Assembly (NCBI RefSeq): GCF_002160495.1
Contig: NZ_NFKR01000014.1
Location: forward strand, 1-64,000
Source of the DNA: Erysipelatoclostridium sp. An173
GTDB lineage: Bacteria > Bacillota_I > Bacilli_A > Erysipelotrichales > Coprobacillaceae
Reading direction: 5' to 3'
Length of the DNA stretch: 64,000 nucleotides
Position numbers and translations under genes: made by a program. Below, piece by piece: positions 53,864 to 62,524 of this stretch (position 1 is the stretch's first letter; each line of letters begins with the position of its first letter). Under the pieces are notes generated by a model, which searched no databases, was not told the DNA's origin, and worked only from the letters and a program-made list of their open reading frames with translations.

Positions 53864-55450
53864 TTATTTACCACTATCACCATAATTTTTTAAAACTCGA
53901 GCACTTGGGTCGTTTACATCACAGTTTTCCCAGTTTTTATTTGGCATCCAGAAATCTTTTACCCATTTAGCTTGATTAGGATAAAAAGATTCAAAAATGT
54001 CACGATATAGCAAAGATTCTTTTGTAAATGGTGTTGCAAAAGGATATTTCTTTTTAGCAGCAATAACATCGTCATCGCTATAAATACTTTCAGCATATTC
54101 TTTAAGATAATCAACCATAGAATGACCTACCGCATCAGAAAATGCCGCTTTTTCTCTAAATAAAATTTCATCTGGTAAATATCCCTGGTCTTTAAAAGCC
54201 TTGCGCAGTAGATATTTTCCTTTATTATAAGTATTCATTTTTTTAGCTGGATCAATGCTCATAGCATAATCGACAAAATCAATATCCGCGAAAGGTACTC
54301 GTCCTTCTAAAGCATGAGCAGAAATGCAACGATCAGCTCTTAAAACATCGTACATATACAATTCTTTGATTCTTTTTTTAGCTTCATTTTGGAATTCGAA
54401 AGCATTAGGTGCAAAATCAGTATACTTATAACCAAATAGTTCATCGCTTACTTCACCAGTCATTATTACTTTAATATCAGTATGTTCATGAATATATTTG
54501 CATAAAAGATACATTCCCATACTTGCTCTAATTGTAGTAATATCATAAGTTTCTAAATGGAAGATAACTTCTTTTAAATTGGTTAGAATATCTTCTTTGC
54601 TCATAACAACCTCAGTATGTTCAGTACCTAAAAAATCAGCTACTTGTCTTGCGTATTTCAAATCAATTGGATCAGTTTCCATTCCAATAGCGAAGGTTCT
54701 AATTGGTCTGCTGTTTAAACGAGCTGCAATAGCACATACTAGTGATGAATCTAAACCGCCACTTAATAAATACCCAATTGGGGCATCAGACATAAATCTT
54801 TTTTTAACGGCTTTTTCTAGTTTGGTTTTTAAATTAATCGCAATAGTATCCAAATCATCAGTGTTAATTGTTTTAGGATCACTTAAATCATTAAAACAAA
54901 TAAATTTACCATCTAAATAATAATGACCTGGTGGAAAAGGCATAATATCATCACATAATGAAATTAAGCTTTTAGCTTCTGAAGCAAAGCAAATATCACC
55001 ACTTGTTTTACTATAACCATAAAACATAGGGCGAATCCCCATTGGATCACGAGCAGCCATGATCTTTTTTTCTTTAACATCATATAAAACCATCGCAAAC
55101 TCAGCATCAAGAAATTTACATAAAATCTCAATACCGTATTTATCATATAAAGGAATTAAAACTTCACAATCACTACCAGATTTAAAAGTATATTCATTTT
55201 CTAATTCCTTTTTCAAGATTGGATAATTGTATATTTCCCCATTACATACTAATACACAATCTTTATAAACAAAAGGTTGATTACCTTTAGATGATAAGTC
55301 CATAATTGATAAACGATTAAATCCCCAAGTGATTCCTTCGTTAACACTTACATGCTGATGATCAGGGCCGCGATACGCCGCCTGGTCTAGTGCATCATTA
55401 AAAACTTGTAGTTCGATATCGCTACTACCGACAACTAAAAATCCACACAT
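53864..55450 (-). CDS. asnB: Asparagine synthase (glutamine-hydrolysing)
   Basis: AsnB amidates aspartate with glutamine and ATP. The 528-residue class II enzyme begins MCGFL, whose Cys2 (Cys1 after Met removal) is the glutaminase nucleophile; RGPDHQHV and FNRLSIMDLSSKGNQPF are class II blocks. The synthetase domain has the pyrophosphate loop LSGGLDSSLVCA (about 230) and TGEVSDELFGYKY. GGGGG precedes the ATG. The gene is controlled by an upstream Asn-specific T-box. Confidence 0.96.
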   Translation of the reverse strand: MCGFLVVGSSDIELQVFNDALDQAAYRGPDHQHVSVNEGITWGFNRLSIMDLSSKGNQPFVYKDCVLVCNGEIYNYPILKKELENEYTFKSGSDCEVLIPLYDKYGIEILCKFLDAEFAMVLYDVKEKKIMAARDPMGIRPMFYGYSKTSGDICFASEAKSLISLCDDIMPFPPGHYYLDGKFICFNDLSDPKTINTDDLDTIAINLKTKLEKAVKKRFMSDAPIGYLLSGGLDSSLVCAIAARLNSRPIRTFAIGMETDPIDLKYARQVADFLGTEHTEVVMSKEDILTNLKEVIFHLETYDITTIRASMGMYLLCKYIHEHTDIKVIMTGEVSDELFGYKYTDFAPNAFEFQNEAKKRIKELYMYDVLRADRCISAHALEGRVPFADIDFVDYAMSIDPAKKMNTYNKGKYLLRKAFKDQGYLPDEILFREKAAFSDAVGHSMVDYLKEYAESIYSDDDVIAAKKKYPFATPFTKESLLYRDIFESFYPNQAKWVKDFWMPNKNWENCDVNDPSARVLKNYGDSGK

Positions 55451-55487
55451 AATTAATTTCCCCCTTAAAAATTAATGTTATAAATAT

Positions 55488-55740
55488 AAAAACTCGCTAA
55501 GTAGCGAGTACCTTATAACCTATATTTTTCCTAGTTACATGGTACGGAAAATACTTCATAGAGTACTCGATACCCGCCAATGGTAACGTCATTGGTAACG
55601 TTCTAGCCTACTTGCAAAAGCTTTCGGTAGACGGCTCTTAGGTGTTCTTGGTAATCTACTCCACTATCAGGCTTGCACCAATCCCTGACTCGCTTTAGTT
55701 TTGATAGAAAACTACTCTCCTCGTCAATGCCTTTGTTTAT
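55488..55740 (-). promoter_or_regulatory. T-box riboswitch (asparagine, AAC specifier) of asnB
   Basis: The minus-strand leader has the T-box Stem I landmarks in order: GACGAGGAGAGTAG near the 5' end, AGCGAGTCAGGGATTGGTGC with AAGCCTGA (the distal loop region), and GAACACC, in which AAC (55646-55644) is an Asn specifier codon. Then comes a stem-loop region rich in GTTACCA repeats. The terminator ACTCGCT/AGCGAGT + T5 (55509-55492) competes with an antiterminator CGAGTAC/GTACTCG. UGGC for pairing to a GCCA tRNA end is present (TTGGCGGG). The T-box sequence itself is divergent from GGTGGNACCGCG. Confidence 0.75.
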
Positions 55741-55747
55741 TGAAGTT

Positions 55748-55776
55748 AGTATATACTATTTTATTATTAAAAGCAA
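55748..55776 (-). promoter_or_regulatory. Promoter of the asnB T-box transcript
   Basis: On the minus strand TTGCTT (55776-55771) and TATACT (55753-55748) with a 17-base spacer. Transcription should start near 55740, just before the T-box. Confidence 0.75.
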
Positions 55777-55910
55777 TAAAAAATAATTAATATAAATAAA
55801 ATTTTTTATTAAAGAGTAGAAAAATTTTCAAAAAATGATAATAATTATAAATCAATTGACAATAATGGGTGTTTTAGCATAAACTAGTGGCAAAATAGTG
55901 AGGTATGAAA

Positions 55911-56738
55911 ATGAAGTATAAAATGATTGCGTTAGATTTAGATGGTACATTAAAAAGTAGTGATGCTACGGGAAGAATAATCTTGCCCAAAACCAAAAAA
56001 ATCTTAATTGAGCTTGCTAAAAAAGGAATTGTAATAGTTTTAGCATCAGGGCGACCTACTGCAGGTTTATATGCAGAAGCTAATGAGTTGCAATTAAATG
56101 ACTTTGGTGGTTATTTGTTATCATTTAATGGAGCTAAAGTTGTTAATTATCAAACTAAAGAAGTTATTTTTCAAAAAATATTCGATGCCACAACTGCTCA
56201 TTTAGTTTATGATCGAGCTAAAAAATATAATTTGGCAGTTATGACATATACTGATCAGGAAATTATTACTGAAGATAGTGCTGATCAATATGTACAAATT
56301 GAATCTAAAATAAATAATATGCCATTAAAACAGGTAGATGATTTCAAAGCGGTTGTTGATTATCCGGTAAATAAAGTATTATTGACAGGTAAACCAGAAT
56401 ATGCAGCTAAAATTGAAGATGAGTTTAAAGCGCCGTTTAAAGATTCATTAAGTATTTATCGTTCAGCAGCGTATTTTATTGAAGTTATGGCTAAAAATAT
56501 TGATAAAGCGGCATCGTTAAAAGTATTGGCTGATTCGTTAAATATTAGACCAGAAGAAATTATTAGTTTTGGTGATGGTTATAATGATCTTAGCTTAATA
56601 GAATTTTCAGGATTAGGTGTTGCTATGGGAAATGCTGTTGATGAAGTTAAACAGCGTGCTAATTATATTACTTTATCTAATGATGATGAAGGAATTTATG
56701 ATTGTTTAAATAAGTTAGTAGAAAGAGGTGAAATTTAA
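55911..56738 (+). CDS. Cof-type HAD-IIB hydrolase
   Basis: ATG 55911 is 7 bases after GTGAGG and is preferred to 55905. 275 residues; motif I ALDLDGTLKSS (the standard DLDGT form), motif IV GDGYNDLSLI. Closer to the YidA/sugar-phosphatase type than the DLDET pair. It overlaps the next small gene by one base. A TTGACA box lies about 50 bases upstream. Confidence 0.92.
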   Translation: MKYKMIALDLDGTLKSSDATGRIILPKTKKILIELAKKGIVIVLASGRPTAGLYAEANELQLNDFGGYLLSFNGAKVVNYQTKEVIFQKIFDATTAHLVYDRAKKYNLAVMTYTDQEIITEDSADQYVQIESKINNMPLKQVDDFKAVVDYPVNKVLLTGKPEYAAKIEDEFKAPFKDSLSIYRSAAYFIEVMAKNIDKAASLKVLADSLNIRPEEIISFGDGYNDLSLIEFSGLGVAMGNAVDEVKQRANYITLSNDDEGIYDCLNKLVERGEI

Positions 56739-56917
56739 TGTTGCCAAATGATATTAATATGTTAGTAAGTATGTTAAATATGAAACTAAGAGATGATGAT
56801 ATGTCATTAGAAACAGTGATTGAAATTAATGATGGAAATAGTGAAGAAATAATGAATAAATTAGAAGCTAATGGTTTTTATTATGATGAAAGTAATAATC
56901 AGATAAAAGCTAAATAA
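56738..56917 (+). CDS. DUF4250 family small protein
   Basis: A 59-residue acidic protein that opens MLPNDINMLVSMLNMKLRDDD, the hallmark of DUF4250 (seen here in two parts, residues 1-12 and 13-21), and ends with a GFYYDESNNQ turn. Function unknown; the family is widespread in gut Firmicutes and Bacteroidetes. Its ATG overlaps the HAD stop (TAATG), so it is translationally coupled. Confidence 0.85.
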   Translation: MLPNDINMLVSMLNMKLRDDDMSLETVIEINDGNSEEIMNKLEANGFYYDESNNQIKAK

Positions 56918-56939
56918 TATTATATGTGGTTGTTAAAAG

Positions 56940-56963
56940 ACGAAGAATTATTATTTTCTTCGT
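56940..56963 (+). terminator. Terminator of the HAD-DUF4250 operon
   Basis: The stem ACGAAGAA/TTCTTCGT with an 8-base loop is followed by TTTTATT. Confidence 0.9.
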
Positions 56964-57008
56964 TTTTATTATTTTCTAAAATGAAATTTTTGCTAAAAAA
57001 TACTCTCT

Positions 57009-57036
57009 TTTACTTTTTAATGATAAATGCTATAAT
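57009..57036 (+). promoter_or_regulatory. Promoter of ilvA
   Basis: TTTACT (57009-57014) with extended TG-c-TATAAT (57028-57036), spacer 16 bases. It is 25 bases before the start codon. Confidence 0.7.
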
Positions 57037-57061
57037 ACGTTTATTAAGGGGGAATAGCCAA

Positions 57062-58264
57062 ATGTTAAAATTAGAAGATTTTAAAGCTGCAAAAAAACGG
57101 GTTGATGAAGTAATTTTAGAAACTCATTTGATTCATAGTGATGCTTTTTCAGAAGAATGTGGCAATGATGTCTATATCAAACCGGAAAATTTACAGCGAA
57201 CTGGCGCTTTTAAAATTAGAGGTGCGTATAATAAAATTGTAAAACTTGATGATGAAGCTAAAAAACGTGGTCTAATTGCATCTTCAGCAGGTAATCATGC
57301 TCAGGGAGTTGCCTATGCTGCTAATAAACTTGGAGTTAAAGCAACTATCGTTATGCCAAGCCATACACCATTAATTAAAGTTGAAGCCACTAAAGCTCAT
57401 GGAGCTGAAGTAGTTTTAGCTGGTGAAGTATATGATGATGCTTACGCAAAAGCAGTAGAATTGCAAGAAAGCGAAGGTTATACTTTTGTTCATCCATTTG
57501 ATGATGAAGATGTCATGGAAGGACAAGGAACAATTGCTTTAGAAATTTTAGATGAATTACCAGATACTGATATGATATTAGTACCAATTGGTGGTGGGGG
57601 ATTGATTTCAGGAATCGCTGCTGCTGCTAAAATGATTAAACCAGATATTAAAATTATTGGGGTTGAACCTGAAGGGGCTGCTAGTGCTTCAGCAGCTATT
57701 CAAGAAGATCAGGTTGTTTTATTAAAAGAAGTAGATACAATTGCTGATGGTACAGCAGTACAACAAATCGGTTCTAAAACATTTAAATACATTAAAGAAT
57801 ATGTTGATGATATTGTTTTAGTTAATGATTATGAATTAATGGAAGCGTTCTTAGTATTAGTTGAAAAACATAAGCTTGTTGCTGAGGGGTCTGGAATTTT
57901 AGCGCTAGCTGGGTTGAAAAAATTGGATGTTAAAGGTAAGAAAGTTGTTTCATTAATTAGCGGTGGAAATATTGATGTGTTGACTATTTCTTCAATGATT
58001 AATAAAGGATTGTTATCTCGTGGTAGAATCTTTACATTCTCTGTTCAATTAGCAGATAAACCAGGACAATTAGAAATTATTTCTAAAGTATTAGCACGAA
58101 TGAATGCTAATGTTATTGGTGTTGATCATAATCAATTTAAAAACTATGCTCGTTTTTCTGAAGTGGAACTTCGAGTTACTGCCGAAACTAATGGACATGC
58201 TCATATTCAAAGTATTATTGATGAGTTTACAAAACTTGGATATACAATTACAAAAATCGATTAA
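57062..58264 (+). CDS. ilvA: Threonine ammonia-lyase
   Basis: A PLP enzyme that deaminates threonine to 2-oxobutyrate. ATG 57062 follows AAGGGGGA and an extended -10 promoter, so the longer frame from 56924, which runs through the upstream terminator, is rejected. 400 residues: RTGAFKIRGAYNK holds the PLP lysine (about 50), SSAGNHAQG the phosphate loop, GGGGLISG (about 180) the PLP phosphate site, and the last 75 residues are an ACT-like domain. The ACT domain separates it from the short catabolic TdcB-type enzyme, but a catabolic role cannot be excluded because no other ilv gene is near. Confidence 0.93.
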   Translation: MLKLEDFKAAKKRVDEVILETHLIHSDAFSEECGNDVYIKPENLQRTGAFKIRGAYNKIVKLDDEAKKRGLIASSAGNHAQGVAYAANKLGVKATIVMPSHTPLIKVEATKAHGAEVVLAGEVYDDAYAKAVELQESEGYTFVHPFDDEDVMEGQGTIALEILDELPDTDMILVPIGGGGLISGIAAAAKMIKPDIKIIGVEPEGAASASAAIQEDQVVLLKEVDTIADGTAVQQIGSKTFKYIKEYVDDIVLVNDYELMEAFLVLVEKHKLVAEGSGILALAGLKKLDVKGKKVVSLISGGNIDVLTISSMINKGLLSRGRIFTFSVQLADKPGQLEIISKVLARMNANVIGVDHNQFKNYARFSEVELRVTAETNGHAHIQSIIDEFTKLGYTITKID

Positions 58265-58280
58265 AGGACGCATGTCCTTT
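58263..58280 (+). terminator. Terminator of ilvA
   Basis: The stem AAAGGAC/GTCCTTT with a GCAT loop begins at the stop codon and is followed by TTATTTTTTT. Confidence 0.88.
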
Positions 58281-58352
58281 TTATTTTTTTAAATAAATAG
58301 TTTTCCATTTTTTGTTGGCATGTTTTATAATATAAACATGGAGGTTATCAAA

Positions 58353-59126
58353 ATGAAACAATTGCTAATTCGTGGTGATGATTTGGGATATAGTGAAGGG
58401 GTAACCATGGGAATGCTATCAGCTTATCAAAACGGGATAGTAAATAGTATGGCATTAATGGTTAATATGCCTTTTGCTAAAGAGGCAGTAGTTTTAGCTA
58501 AAAAGCATAAAGGTTTATGTTTAGGGTTACATGTTAATGTAACTAACGGAAAAGCTTTAGCGCCAAAAGATAAAATTCCTAATTTAGTTGATCAAGATGG
58601 CTATTTTATTAAAAGTTCAATTAGAAGAAAACAACTGGCTAATAATGAACAATTATTTAGCGAAGAAGAGGCTTATATTGAGGCAAAGTATCAAATAGAG
58701 CGATATATTGAATTAGTCGGTGAAATTCCAGAATATATTGATGTTCATGTTTTAGAAATTGAACCTTTAATAAATGCGGTATTAAGAATTTATCATGAGT
58801 ATCAAGTACCGGTATGTTTATTTGATCAAACATGTTTTGATAATAATATTTTTAAACAATCTATGGCCCAATATGATTATTATAATGATCATGATTGTGA
58901 TTTTGAAAAAGTGTTTATCGATGGACATTATCAAATTAATGAAGGAATTAATCTTTTAGTTACTCATCCTGGTTTTATTGACTATGATGTTGCAATAACA
59001 TCATCAATGTTAAAACCACGATTATATGATTATGCTTTAGTTACTAGTGCTAAATTAAAAAAATGGTTAACTGATAATCAAATTGAAATTATTTCATTTA
59101 GAGATTTAAAAAAGGTAGGAAAATAA
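58353..59126 (+). CDS. ChbG/YdjC-family carbohydrate deacetylase
   Basis: ATG 58353 is 8 bases after GGAGG and gives 257 residues. The family removes N-acetyl groups from diacetylchitobiose-type sugars. RGDDLGYSEGVTMGM (about 6-20) has the catalytic/metal Asp pair, GLHVNVTNG (about 57) a metal His, and TSLVTHPGFIDYDV-like VTHPGFIDYD a late His. The usual HxH of the middle motif is reduced to one His (DVHVLEIEP), so activity on the standard substrate is uncertain. The GH13 gene starts 2 bases after the stop. Confidence 0.87.
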   Translation: MKQLLIRGDDLGYSEGVTMGMLSAYQNGIVNSMALMVNMPFAKEAVVLAKKHKGLCLGLHVNVTNGKALAPKDKIPNLVDQDGYFIKSSIRRKQLANNEQLFSEEEAYIEAKYQIERYIELVGEIPEYIDVHVLEIEPLINAVLRIYHEYQVPVCLFDQTCFDNNIFKQSMAQYDYYNDHDCDFEKVFIDGHYQINEGINLLVTHPGFIDYDVAITSSMLKPRLYDYALVTSAKLKKWLTDNQIEIISFRDLKKVGK

Positions 59127-59128
59127 AA

Positions 59129-60778
59129 ATGGAAGAAAAATGGTGGCAAAAAGAAGTTGTTTATCAAATTTACCCAAAAAGTTTTAAAGATAGTAATGAT
59201 GATGGAATTGGTGATTTAAGAGGGATTATTGAAAAATTAGATTATTTTAGTGATTTAGGAGTAACTAGTTTGTGGCTTTGTCCGATTTATGCTTCACCAA
59301 TGGATGATAATGGTTATGACATTAGTGATTATTACGATATTAATCCAATGTTTGGAACTATGGCGGATTTAGATGAATTAATTGAAAAAGGTAAAGAGCG
59401 AGGTATCAAGATTATTATGGATTTAGTAGTCAATCATACTTCTGATGAACATGCCTGGTTTCAAGAAGCTTTGAAAAATCCTGATAGTAAATATCGTGAT
59501 TATTATATTTTTAAAAAAGGAGTAGATGGACATGCTCCTTGTAACTGGCGCAGTATTTTTGGTGGTTCAGTTTGGGAAAAAGTAGGGGATGACGAATATT
59601 ATTTCCATGCATTTTCAAAAAAACAACCATGTTTAAATTGGGAAAATCCGACGTTACGTAAAGAAGTATATAAAATGATTAACTGGTGGCTAGATAAAGG
59701 GATTGCCGGATTTAGAGTTGACGCTATTAACTTTATTAAAAAAGATCAACGTTATCAAGATGGTGAGCCTGATGGTGAAGATGGTTTAGTATCTTGCATT
59801 CCATTTGCTCGTAATCAGCCAGGAATTGAAGTGTTCTTTAAAGAATTAAAAGAAAATACTTTTGCAAAATACGATTGTATGACAATATCAGAAGCTTATG
59901 GAGTATCATATGACAAATTAGGTATTTATATTGGAAAAGATGGCTGCTTCGATTCAATGTTTGATTTTAACTATTCTAATTTTGATATCGGAGATAATGA
60001 AGAATGGTTTATTAGAAAAGATTGGACTGTTAAACAATTCCGTGATTTAATTTTTACTTCACAAACTGAAGTTAATAAGATCGGTTGGGTTGGGACTTTT
60101 CTAGAAAATCATGACCAGCCTCGCTCGTTAGATAAGTTAATCGTTAATAAAGCCGATCATGGTTATCATAGTGCAACAATGATTGGTTCTATGTATTTCT
60201 TTTTAAGAGGAGTGCCATATATTTATCAAGGTGAAGAATTAGGTATGGCTAATTGTGTTCGTCATTCAATTGATGAATATGATGATATTAGTACACATGG
60301 TCAATACGCTAGAATGCTTGAAGAAGGATTTAGTGAAGAAGAAGCATTAGAATTAGTTAATAAACGTAGTCGTGATAATGCTAGAACACCAATGCCTTTT
60401 GATGATAGTAAATATGCTGGTTTTTCTAATGTTGAACCTTGGTTAGCGTTAAATGAAACATATAAAACAATTAATGTTAAAAATCAATTTAATGATCCTG
60501 ATTCAGTTTATAGTTTTTATAAGAAAATGATTGCTTTAAGACAAAAAAGCGAATATAGTGATGTATTAACATTTGGTGATTTCATTCCAGTAGAACATGA
60601 AAATGATTTGTTAATTGTTTATAAACGTAGTTATAAAGGTCAAACAGTAGTAAATGTATGTAACTTCTCTAATCAAGAACAATCATATTCTACTGATAAA
60701 CAAATTATACTAAATAATTATCATGAATATGACCAAAAGACTTTAAAACCATATCAAACAATTATGTATGTAGAATAA
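59129..60778 (+). CDS. GH13 alpha-glucosidase (oligo-1,6-glucosidase type)
   Basis: A cytoplasmic 549-residue GH13 enzyme of the subfamily 31 type, cleaving glucose from the ends of isomalto- or malto-oligosaccharides. It opens WWQKEVVYQIYPKSFKDS; the catalytic residues are in GFRVDAI (nucleophile Asp, about 198), ISEAYG (acid/base Glu, about 255) and ENHDQPR (Asp, about 329); DLVVNHTSDEHAWF is conserved region I. The Val in region II versus Thr, which discriminates alpha-1,4 from alpha-1,6 preference, was not resolved. It is coupled to the ChbG-like gene. Confidence 0.95.
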   Translation: MEEKWWQKEVVYQIYPKSFKDSNDDGIGDLRGIIEKLDYFSDLGVTSLWLCPIYASPMDDNGYDISDYYDINPMFGTMADLDELIEKGKERGIKIIMDLVVNHTSDEHAWFQEALKNPDSKYRDYYIFKKGVDGHAPCNWRSIFGGSVWEKVGDDEYYFHAFSKKQPCLNWENPTLRKEVYKMINWWLDKGIAGFRVDAINFIKKDQRYQDGEPDGEDGLVSCIPFARNQPGIEVFFKELKENTFAKYDCMTISEAYGVSYDKLGIYIGKDGCFDSMFDFNYSNFDIGDNEEWFIRKDWTVKQFRDLIFTSQTEVNKIGWVGTFLENHDQPRSLDKLIVNKADHGYHSATMIGSMYFFLRGVPYIYQGEELGMANCVRHSIDEYDDISTHGQYARMLEEGFSEEEALELVNKRSRDNARTPMPFDDSKYAGFSNVEPWLALNETYKTINVKNQFNDPDSVYSFYKKMIALRQKSEYSDVLTFGDFIPVEHENDLLIVYKRSYKGQTVVNVCNFSNQEQSYSTDKQIILNNYHEYDQKTLKPYQTIMYVE

Positions 60779-60800
60779 AAGCCACGATTTCGTGGCTTTT
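60777..60800. terminator. Bidirectional terminator between GH13 and GH25 genes
   Basis: The perfect 10-bp stem AAAAGCCACG/CGTGGCTTTT with a 4-base loop has T's on both strands between convergent genes; it overlaps both stop regions. Confidence 0.93.
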
Positions 60801-61683
60801 ACCAGTATTTATTAGTAATTAAGTTTAAATCAACGTTAGTATTAATACCTTTAACATTGCCAGTTTCACTATATTGCAGGATGCTAAAACCATCTTCTAA
60901 AACTTTATTGTCATTATAACGAGCTTTCCATTTTATATAGTTATCTAATCTTGAATCTGTTAATTTAGTTGACCACCAGTGATGATTAGCATAAATTCCT
61001 TTTTTATTTTCATTTTGAATATTATCAAGAAAAGAAACAGCAACATTAGCTAATTGTTGATTTGAAAGATTACCTTGATATTCTTCATCCTCTAAGTCGA
61101 TAAAAACACCTAATTCTGGAATACGACCATTTAATTTAGAGGTTACAAAATCAGCTTCTTTTTTTGCTTGGGTTTCATCACGAGCTAGTGAGTAATAATA
61201 AACACCATATGGTATTGATAACTGAATACATTGATTGATATTTTGTTCAAATAAAGGATCTTCTTTGATAGTTGTACCATCTGATAAAGAGGTATAGCCA
61301 CATCTAATAATTACAAAATCAATTTCTTGTTTAGCTAATTGCAAATTAATGTTGCCATTCCATTTAGAAACATCAATACCAATGTATTGTCCTTCACTAG
61401 CTAGACGGTCGTTATGATTATAGATTGTAATACCACTGGTTATTAATGCTATTGATAATAATATAGTTATAATTTTAAGTAATTTTTGTTTCTTTTTATA
61501 TTTTTTAAAAATAAAGGGCAGTATCGCCACTAACATTATTAGTAAAATGACGATACTGTGAATTATGTAAATGGCTAAATATTGTTTATAATAAAGTGAT
61601 AATGAAAAAATAATGGCACTAATAGTAAAAAGAAGCCAAATTTTATTAAGACTTAAAATGGGTAACTTTTTTTTCTTTGTCAT
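60799..61683 (-). CDS. Membrane-anchored GH25 lysozyme-like muramidase
   Basis: ATG 61683 is 8 bases after GAGG; the GTG at 61692 is less likely. 294 residues. A lysine-rich start is followed by three hydrophobic helices (about 14-34, 37-58, 70-88), then a GH25 barrel with IGIDVSKWNG (first catalytic Asp), FVIIRCGYTS, PYGVYYYSLA and FIDLEDEEY (the Asp-x-Glu pair). It should cut the glycan strand of peptidoglycan on the outer face. Three helices are more than the usual single anchor. Confidence 0.92.
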   Translation of the reverse strand: MTKKKKLPILSLNKIWLLFTISAIIFSLSLYYKQYLAIYIIHSIVILLIMLVAILPFIFKKYKKKQKLLKIITILLSIALITSGITIYNHNDRLASEGQYIGIDVSKWNGNINLQLAKQEIDFVIIRCGYTSLSDGTTIKEDPLFEQNINQCIQLSIPYGVYYYSLARDETQAKKEADFVTSKLNGRIPELGVFIDLEDEEYQGNLSNQQLANVAVSFLDNIQNENKKGIYANHHWWSTKLTDSRLDNYIKWKARYNDNKVLEDGFSILQYSETGNVKGINTNVDLNLITNKYW

Positions 61684-61744
61684 TAAAATCACCTCGATGA
61701 CACAATTTTATCATACTGATTAAATATTGTCGAATTGATGATTG

Positions 61745-62215
61745 TTAATCTTGATTGTTCTTTTTTAATTCTTCGATAATTTCATCAAGTTTACTATGTA
61801 AATCTTGAATGATAATTTCAGTTTTTAGATTTACTTTATAATCATTTTCATTTCGTAAACGATCTTTTTGTTCTTGGCGGTTTTGTGACATCATAATTAT
61901 TGGGGCCTGAATAGCGGCAACGCAAGATAAAATTAAATTTAATAAGATAAATGGATAGGGATCGATACTATTTTTAAAAATGAGATTAAAGATCATCCAG
62001 GTCGCTAATAAAATAACGAAAATAATTATAAAAGTCCAGCTTCCAGCAATTTTGGCTATTATATCTGCTAGTTTCTGCCCTTTAGTTGTACTGCTTTTAT
62101 CCGGCAGGGAAACTGTTTTTTCTAAGACTAGATGAATGATTTCTTCATCGTCCATATCATCACGGACATTTTCTAAAATTTCGTTGATTATTTTTGTATG
62201 TGTTAGCTTTTTCAT
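61745..62215 (-). CDS. DUF1003 membrane protein
   Basis: A 156-residue DUF1003 protein. Two helices (about 58-78 and 86-108) enclose the family signature; IDPYPFILLNLILSCVAAIQ and PIIMMSQNRQEQKDRLR are characteristic. The C-terminal 30 residues form a coiled coil. The function is unknown; some relatives are linked to cyclic-nucleotide or stress control. It lies divergent from carB. Confidence 0.92.
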   Translation of the reverse strand: MKKLTHTKIINEILENVRDDMDDEEIIHLVLEKTVSLPDKSSTTKGQKLADIIAKIAGSWTFIIIFVILLATWMIFNLIFKNSIDPYPFILLNLILSCVAAIQAPIIMMSQNRQEQKDRLRNENDYKVNLKTEIIIQDLHSKLDEIIEELKKNNQD

Positions 62216-62292
62216 TGAATCACCTTAGTTATATTATTTACATTTAAATTTGTTTTAAACTAATGATTATTTAATGAAAAAAATGTTGAAAT

Positions 62293-62339
62293 AAGGAGGA
62301 GTTATTATCGTGATAACTTATTTTAAAATTATTGAATAG
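62293..62339 (+). promoter_or_regulatory. Near-palindrome and 9-codon frame before the carB promoter
   Basis: AGTTAT/ATAACT (62300-62318) forms a near-perfect palindrome around TATCGTG. AAGGAGG at 62293-62299 is followed by a GTG frame of nine codons (62310-62339). It is probably an operator for the divergent DUF1003 gene or for carB; the frame may be chance. Confidence 0.35.
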
Positions 62340-62360
62340 TTGTTCTAGGTTATGTATACT
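62332..62360 (+). promoter_or_regulatory. Promoter of the carB leader
   Basis: TTGAAT (62332-62337) and TATACT (62355-62360) with a 17-base spacer. The start of transcription is expected near 62367, giving a leader of about 158 bases. Confidence 0.75.
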
Positions 62361-62389
62361 GGAGTAGATAAAAAGTAAAAGGAGTGATA

Positions 62390-62455
62390 ATGATGAAAAA
62401 AGTAATTTTAGCTATGTTTAATCATTTTCAATTCTTTTATATTTCTGTTTTTTAA
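62390..62455 (+). CDS. U-rich (Phe/Tyr-rich) leader peptide before carB
   Basis: A 20- or 21-codon frame (ATG 62390 or 62393) with an ideal AAAAGGAG site; the product is MKKVILAMFNHFQFFYISVF. The last 14 codons (with the stop) contain 26 T among 42 bases. The stop lies three bases before the left arm of a terminator. This is the layout of E. coli pyrL before pyrBI, where slow polymerase movement in a U-rich tract at low UTP lets the ribosome block the terminator. Classic amino-acid attenuation on Phe is the alternative, but carB is not a Phe gene. Confidence 0.7.
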   Translation: MMKKVILAMFNHFQFFYISVF

Positions 62456-62458
62456 ATT

Positions 62459-62487
62459 AACATATCATTTTATTGATATGTTTTTTT
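62459..62487 (+). terminator. Attenuator hairpin in the carB leader
   Basis: The perfect 9-bp stem AACATATCA/TGATATGTT with a 6-base loop is followed by five more T's. It ends about 25 bases before the carB ribosome site, with no promoter between. Confidence 0.9.
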
Positions 62488-62524
62488 GTGGGTAAGATAA
62501 AATTTATAGATGGAGGAATAAAAG

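Noticed and set aside
56924-57061. N-terminal extension of threonine ammonia-lyase
   Set aside because: The extension runs through a terminator and an extended -10 promoter; the ATG at 57062 has a proper ribosome site and the family start.
62367-62524. PyrR binding loop or phenylalanine attenuator before carB
   Set aside because: No PyrR consensus loop is visible, and carB has no link to phenylalanine; the Phe codons are better explained by U-richness.
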